Below, one piece after another: positions 60,671 to 64,000 of a DNA stretch of 64,000 bases (positions within the stretch are counted from its first letter, which is position 1; each line of letters begins with the position of its first letter). The stretch covers positions 1 through 64,000 of the forward strand of contig NZ_WXYN01000007.1 of assembly GCF_016881065.1 (NCBI RefSeq). Reading direction: 5' to 3'. The translations under genes were made by a program, and so were the position numbers. The notes below the pieces were generated by a model that saw only the letters and a list, made by a program, of their open reading frames with translations, was not told the origin of the DNA and did no database searches. Origin of the DNA: Planococcus soli. GTDB lineage: Bacteria; Bacillota; Bacilli; Bacillales_A; Planococcaceae.

Positions 60671-61599
60671 CCTTCCTTAAAGTATTCACTGAATAATTCC
60701 AATTGCGTTTTGCTGACAATATCTTGCGAAAATAACGGAACATAAACGAGTTTTTGTTTTGGAAAAGTTTCTTCAATCTGCTGCATGTATTTTTTTTCGT
60801 GCTTTTTCCGTTCCATTAAAAATTCCCCATCGGCCTCTTTTGGCAAGACTTTGTTAATAATGAGCGTATTCACATGAAGATGGTAATTATGCAGCAGATC
60901 CAACGCTTTTTTTGTTTCCAAAATGGGCAGCCGTTCCGGATTCAGCACAAAGATAAATCCGGTCTTCTGTTCATCAAGCAGGAGATCCCGTGCTTTTGAA
61001 AAACGCTCCTGCCGTTCTCTCAACACATCATAAATCGGATCTTCACGCGGTTCGCCATCGTTCAGCAGCTGTGTATAATTGGCATTTGTCTTGCGGCGCT
61101 TTTCAAGAAGCCCTTCAATCCAGACCCCCATCAATTCCGGCAAAGTCAAAAGCCTTATGGTGTGCCCCGTTGGTGCAGTGTCAAAGACCAATTTATCGAA
61201 GTTCTGGCGCTCTTCCAAAATAATGTGTATCAGCTTATCGAATAATGCGGCTTCATCTGCTCCGGGAGAAGCTTTGGCTGTATCCAATTGGCGGTTTACT
61301 TCTTCCATCATACTGGAGTGGACGGTTCCTTTAATATTGGCTTTTACTGTTTTAATGTAATTATCCGTTTCAATTTCCGGATCAATTTCAAGCGCATAGA
61401 GATTGTCAGCGATTGCTTTCGTCTTGCCGCCAATTTTTTGATTGAAGATATCCCCTACATTATGGGCTGGATCCGTTGAGATCAACAATGTCTTATTGCC
61501 ATCTTTGGCTGATCGCCAAGCAATGGCCGCAGCTGATGTCGATTTTCCAACACCGCCTTTTCCTCCAACAAAAATGATGCTTTTTGATAATACATCCAT
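60667..61599 (-). CDS. ArsA/GET3-family ATPase
   Basis: 310 residues with the deviant Walker A GGKGGVGKST (12-21), switch I STDPAHNVGDIF, and FDTAPTGHTIRLL. The protein contains no cysteine, so it cannot bind arsenite or zinc as ArsA or Get3 do. It overlaps the oxidoreductase gene and lies 24 bases after the CC-star gene. ArsA/Get3 proteins are ATP-driven handlers of membrane proteins; a role in the CstA unit is likely but unproven. Confidence 0.88.
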   Translation of the reverse strand: MDVLSKSIIFVGGKGGVGKSTSAAAIAWRSAKDGNKTLLISTDPAHNVGDIFNQKIGGKTKAIADNLYALEIDPEIETDNYIKTVKANIKGTVHSSMMEEVNRQLDTAKASPGADEAALFDKLIHIILEERQNFDKLVFDTAPTGHTIRLLTLPELMGVWIEGLLEKRRKTNANYTQLLNDGEPREDPIYDVLRERQERFSKARDLLLDEQKTGFIFVLNPERLPILETKKALDLLHNYHLHVNTLIINKVLPKEADGEFLMERKKHEKKYMQQIEETFPKQKLVYVPLFSQDIVSKTQLELFSEYFKEG

Positions 61600-61623
61600 A
61601 CTATTCCCTCATTCCTAAAGAAA

Positions 61624-61887
61624 CTAACAGCAGCGAATGCCAGTTAACGGCGATTTGTCCATGCCCATACGCAAATGCCAGTCATGGAATTCTTCAATCA
61701 TATACGGATACAATTCCAGGGTGTAGTAATACACCGGATTTGGTATCCCCAGCATCTCCGAGTAAAGCATGAGGAGAAAAAGATCGTCTTCATCCCGAAG
61801 TTCACGGGCAATTTCAGTGCGATGCGGCAATTCAAGGACGGCCTCATAAAAAGCGATCAACTGTTTTAATTTGTCGAACACCAACAT
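61624..61887 (-). CDS. CC-star small protein (cory-CC-star-like)
   Basis: 87 residues from the ATG at 61887 (AGAGGTG). The body MLVFDKLKQLIAFYEAVLEL and the Tyr-rich NPVYYYTLELYPYMIEEFHD precede a C-terminus ending GIRCC directly before the stop. The Cys-Cys-stop ending and its place between cstA and the ArsA-like gene match the small cory-CC-star family as I recall it. It is soluble with no signal peptide. Function is unknown; it may be the partner of the ATPase or CstA. Confidence 0.75.
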   Translation of the reverse strand: MLVFDKLKQLIAFYEAVLELPHRTEIARELRDEDDLFLLMLYSEMLGIPNPVYYYTLELYPYMIEEFHDWHLRMGMDKSPLTGIRCC

Positions 61888-62009
61888 ATCAGCACCTCTT
61901 CCTTTTAAAAACGGAAGGGACCACAAACTGCATGATCCCTTGGCCGTCTTCCTATTTTTTTCTGGTTTAATGATCAGTGGAATGAAGCATTCACTGTTTG
62001 AACTTTCCT

Positions 62010-63749
62010 TTATTCATCGTCTCCTGAGAAATCAGGATCTGTTTTCTTCAGCAATGCCTGTATAGCTGTCAAGATAATCCAAAGTGTAAAGACGAAAATG
62101 ATGGCTCCAAAGACGAACAGCAGCGTACTTGGCTGGTCTGCATACCATGCCCATTGGAGGAACACTTGCTGGAACATTGCCCAAAGTGTCATAAACATCA
62201 GGAAAATCATTGGAATGATGGTAATCATGTAATTGCGGCCAAGTTTTCGGAGCCAGATGGAAATCAGCAGCAAACTGATGCCTGCGAGCAGCTGATTGGC
62301 TGTACCGAATAACGGCCATAACAAGTAGCCGCCTGAACCAAAGCCGTTTGGCCCCTCAGGAAGAAGAACCAGTGCGGCACTTGCTCCAACAGCAATTGTT
62401 GTCGCAACATGCTTTTTCTCAAGAGATGGAATTTTGTATTCTACGCCCAATTCCGAAATAATATAGCGCATCAAGCGGACGGAAGTATCCAAAGTGGTGG
62501 CGGCAAATGAAACAACAATAATGGAAACAATCGTTGAAGCAACATCTGCAGGAATTAGCAAACCTTGAGCCAAATTGGTAGCTCCTTCGATAAAGGCGCC
62601 CAGTCCAGCTCCGTTGGATGCCTGGAAACTGCTGTATGTCGCAAAAAACGATTCGCGGTCAGGGAACAAGGTAATAACGGCGATAATTGATATTAGCGCC
62701 AAAACCCCTTCACCTACTGCACCTAAATAACCGACAAAACGTGCATCGGTTTCTTTATCCAGCTGTTTTGAAGTAGTTCCCGATGATACCAAACCATGGA
62801 AACCGGATATTGCTCCACAAGCAATGGTAATGAACAGCAACGGGAACCAGGAGATGTCTGCATCTGGATTGGTTGCAGGTGCCGTAATTTCTGGATTGGT
62901 AAACAACAATCCAAGATAAAGAATACCAAGTCCTACAATTAATTGGTGCGAGTTGATAAAGTCACGCGGCTGGAGCAATTTCCATACCGGCAATGTGGAG
63001 GCGATGTAAACGTAGATCATCAACACTATGATCCAGATAAAGAAAGCTGTTGAGATTGATCCCAGCCCAAATAGTCCCGCACCGTCTTCTCCACCCATAT
63101 ATTGAACAAGGTCAATCTGCATAAAGCCCACTTGGCTGGCAACTACAGCAGTTATGTACATGACTGCCAAGGCGATAAGTGATGGAACGAGCATTTTCTT
63201 ATTCTTCTTATAAACGGCATGCCCAATCCAAATTGCCAATGGAATCTGGATGAATACCGGAATGACACTTGCCGGGTAGGAAATAAATAGGTTAGCGATA
63301 ACCCATGCAAATACCGCGTTAACCATCAGAACCAAAATTAAAATAATAAACAGGAACAAGATTTTTCCTCGCTGGCCAATTAAACGGTGGGCAAGCGTTC
63401 CTACGGACTGCCCTTTGTTCCGGACTGACAGTACTAATGTTCCAAAATCATGGACACCTGCTGCAAAAACTGTACCGAGCACTACCCATAACACTGCAGG
63501 CAGCCAACCCCAATAAACAGCTATAGCTGGCCCTAAAATCGGGGCAGCTCCAGCGACGGAAGTAAAGTGATGCCCCCATAACACAAATTTATTGGTAGGC
63601 ACAAAATCTACGCCATCCTTAAAGCGGTGCGCCGGCGTTACATAATTCGGATCTAGCCTGAAAATCTTTTCTGCTACAAATTTGGAATAAAAGCGGTACC
63701 CCAGTATAAAAATAAAAATTCCAATAGCGGCTAATGCAATGGCATTCAC
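62010..63749 (-). CDS. cstA: CstA-family peptide/pyruvate transporter
   Basis: 579 residues, about 16 hydrophobic helices, with the family N-terminus ILGYRFYSKFVAEKIF and GHHFTSVAGAAPILGPAIAVYWGW. CstA and BtsT of E. coli import peptides and pyruvate in starvation; this shorter form is close to the Bacillus length. It opens the unit cstA, CC-star, ArsA-like, MDR. Its promoter region has a perfect cre match, so catabolite repression is likely. Confidence 0.92.
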   Translation of the reverse strand: MNAIALAAIGIFIFILGYRFYSKFVAEKIFRLDPNYVTPAHRFKDGVDFVPTNKFVLWGHHFTSVAGAAPILGPAIAVYWGWLPAVLWVVLGTVFAAGVHDFGTLVLSVRNKGQSVGTLAHRLIGQRGKILFLFIILILVLMVNAVFAWVIANLFISYPASVIPVFIQIPLAIWIGHAVYKKNKKMLVPSLIALAVMYITAVVASQVGFMQIDLVQYMGGEDGAGLFGLGSISTAFFIWIIVLMIYVYIASTLPVWKLLQPRDFINSHQLIVGLGILYLGLLFTNPEITAPATNPDADISWFPLLFITIACGAISGFHGLVSSGTTSKQLDKETDARFVGYLGAVGEGVLALISIIAVITLFPDRESFFATYSSFQASNGAGLGAFIEGATNLAQGLLIPADVASTIVSIIVVSFAATTLDTSVRLMRYIISELGVEYKIPSLEKKHVATTIAVGASAALVLLPEGPNGFGSGGYLLWPLFGTANQLLAGISLLLISIWLRKLGRNYMITIIPMIFLMFMTLWAMFQQVFLQWAWYADQPSTLLFVFGAIIFVFTLWIILTAIQALLKKTDPDFSGDDE

Positions 63750-63775
63750 AACCCCAACCCCTTTTCCTATTTTTT

Positions 63776-63789
63776 TGCAAGCGCTAACA
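63776..63789 (-). promoter_or_regulatory. Catabolite-responsive element (cre) of cstA
   Basis: TGCAAGCGCTAACA matches the CcpA consensus TGNAANCGNWNNCA at every position. It lies 14-27 bases past the expected transcription start, a position for repression. Confidence 0.85.
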
Positions 63790-63805
63790 AAGCACTTGTA
63801 GTTTA

Positions 63806-63834
63806 ATCATAGAGGAGTGACGCAATAATGTAAA
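63806..63834 (-). promoter_or_regulatory. Promoter of the cstA operon
   Basis: On the minus strand TTTACA, 17-base spacer, TATGAT. The last 160 bases of the window (63841-64000) hold no feature I can support. Confidence 0.75.
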
Positions 63835-64000
63835 TGTTCTGATATATTGTTAATTTACATTGCAGCTCAGTTTTAAAAATCAAGTTCCCAACCTGCTTTA
63901 TATAGAAGACGATGCGGTAAAATGCTCAAGAAGCCATTATATCTCCGCTTTTCTCCACTACTATATGCAGCATTCAGTTGCTTCTTCTTTTTTCCCCGAT

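Noticed and set aside
60080-60745. 221-codon plus-strand ORF
   Set aside because: Antisense to the MDR and ArsA-like genes; no support.
1-64000. tRNA, rRNA, CRISPR arrays and intact insertion sequences
   Set aside because: I looked for them and saw none; the dispersed repeats have no regular spacers and no cas or transposase genes nearby.

Overview
The window looks like a chromosomal segment of a low-to-mid GC Gram-positive bacterium of the order Bacillales, most likely the Planococcaceae (Planococcus/Planomicrobium-like). The reasons are strong AGGAGG-type ribosome binding sites, TTG and GTG starts, U-tailed intrinsic terminators after most transcription units, and gene families typical of this group (YtoQ, DUF1836, YqxD, YumC-type ferredoxin-NADP reductase, BpsA/BpsB, PopT/DUF368, LexA (DinR)-type and CcpA-type operator sequences). 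I see no tRNA, rRNA, intact insertion sequence, prophage or CRISPR array.

Layout. 1-245: dispersed hairpin repeats. 0.2-6.1 kb: small redox and hydrolase genes, a D,L-endopeptidase-like protein, a lipoprotein, a GNAT enzyme and a Dph6-like ATP pyrophosphatase. 6.3-11.8 kb: aldA, fumC, a divergent MurE-type ligase and an NfeD-like membrane protein. 11.9-16.6 kb: acetyltransferases, a P-loop kinase, a cold-shock gene and a VOC/serine-hydrolase fusion followed by a 32-residue membrane peptide. 16.8-25.8 kb: a MarR/MMPL efflux operon, an AI-2E permease, uppP, a CAP protein, a tandem array of hairpin repeats, popT and nitronate monooxygenase. 26-34.6 kb: an HxlR/VOC dioxygenase pair, a PAS-STAS protein, an ABC-F protein with an attenuation-type leader, CorA, small genes, the scar of a deleted Tat locus and a LysM-3D wall protein. 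35-46.4 kb: BCCT transporter, yumC, an SDR enzyme, ppiB, a polar amino-acid ABC transporter, a second AI-2E permease, bpsAB, a glycerophosphodiesterase and a PfpI protein. 46.6-58.6 kb: an SLH protein, yqxD, DUF1836, hemolysin III, a hydratase, a MarR/MFS pair, a CoA-transferase, sbcCD and a mini-WYL gene. 58.7-63.8 kb: ytoQ, DUF4870, and an operon running cstA, CC-star, ArsA-like ATPase, MDR oxidoreductase.

How genes work together. Two sets of undecaprenyl-phosphate recycling proteins (UppP, PopT) lie about 1.7 kb apart. The divergent sbcD/mini-WYL region carries overlapping promoters, each with a LexA-like box, so both are probably SOS genes. The cstA operon has a promoter with a perfect cre match just downstream, which fits carbon catabolite repression. 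The ABC-F gene is preceded by a short leader ORF, an intrinsic terminator and pairing segments that could switch it.

Most interesting for follow-up: (1) a dispersed ~120-bp hairpin repeat whose arms differ between copies by compensatory changes; (2) the cstA/CC-star/ArsA-like operon; (3) the ABC-F leader; (4) the SOS-controlled mini-WYL gene; (5) the tat deletion scar; (6) a 21-nt phased tandem array after ppiB.
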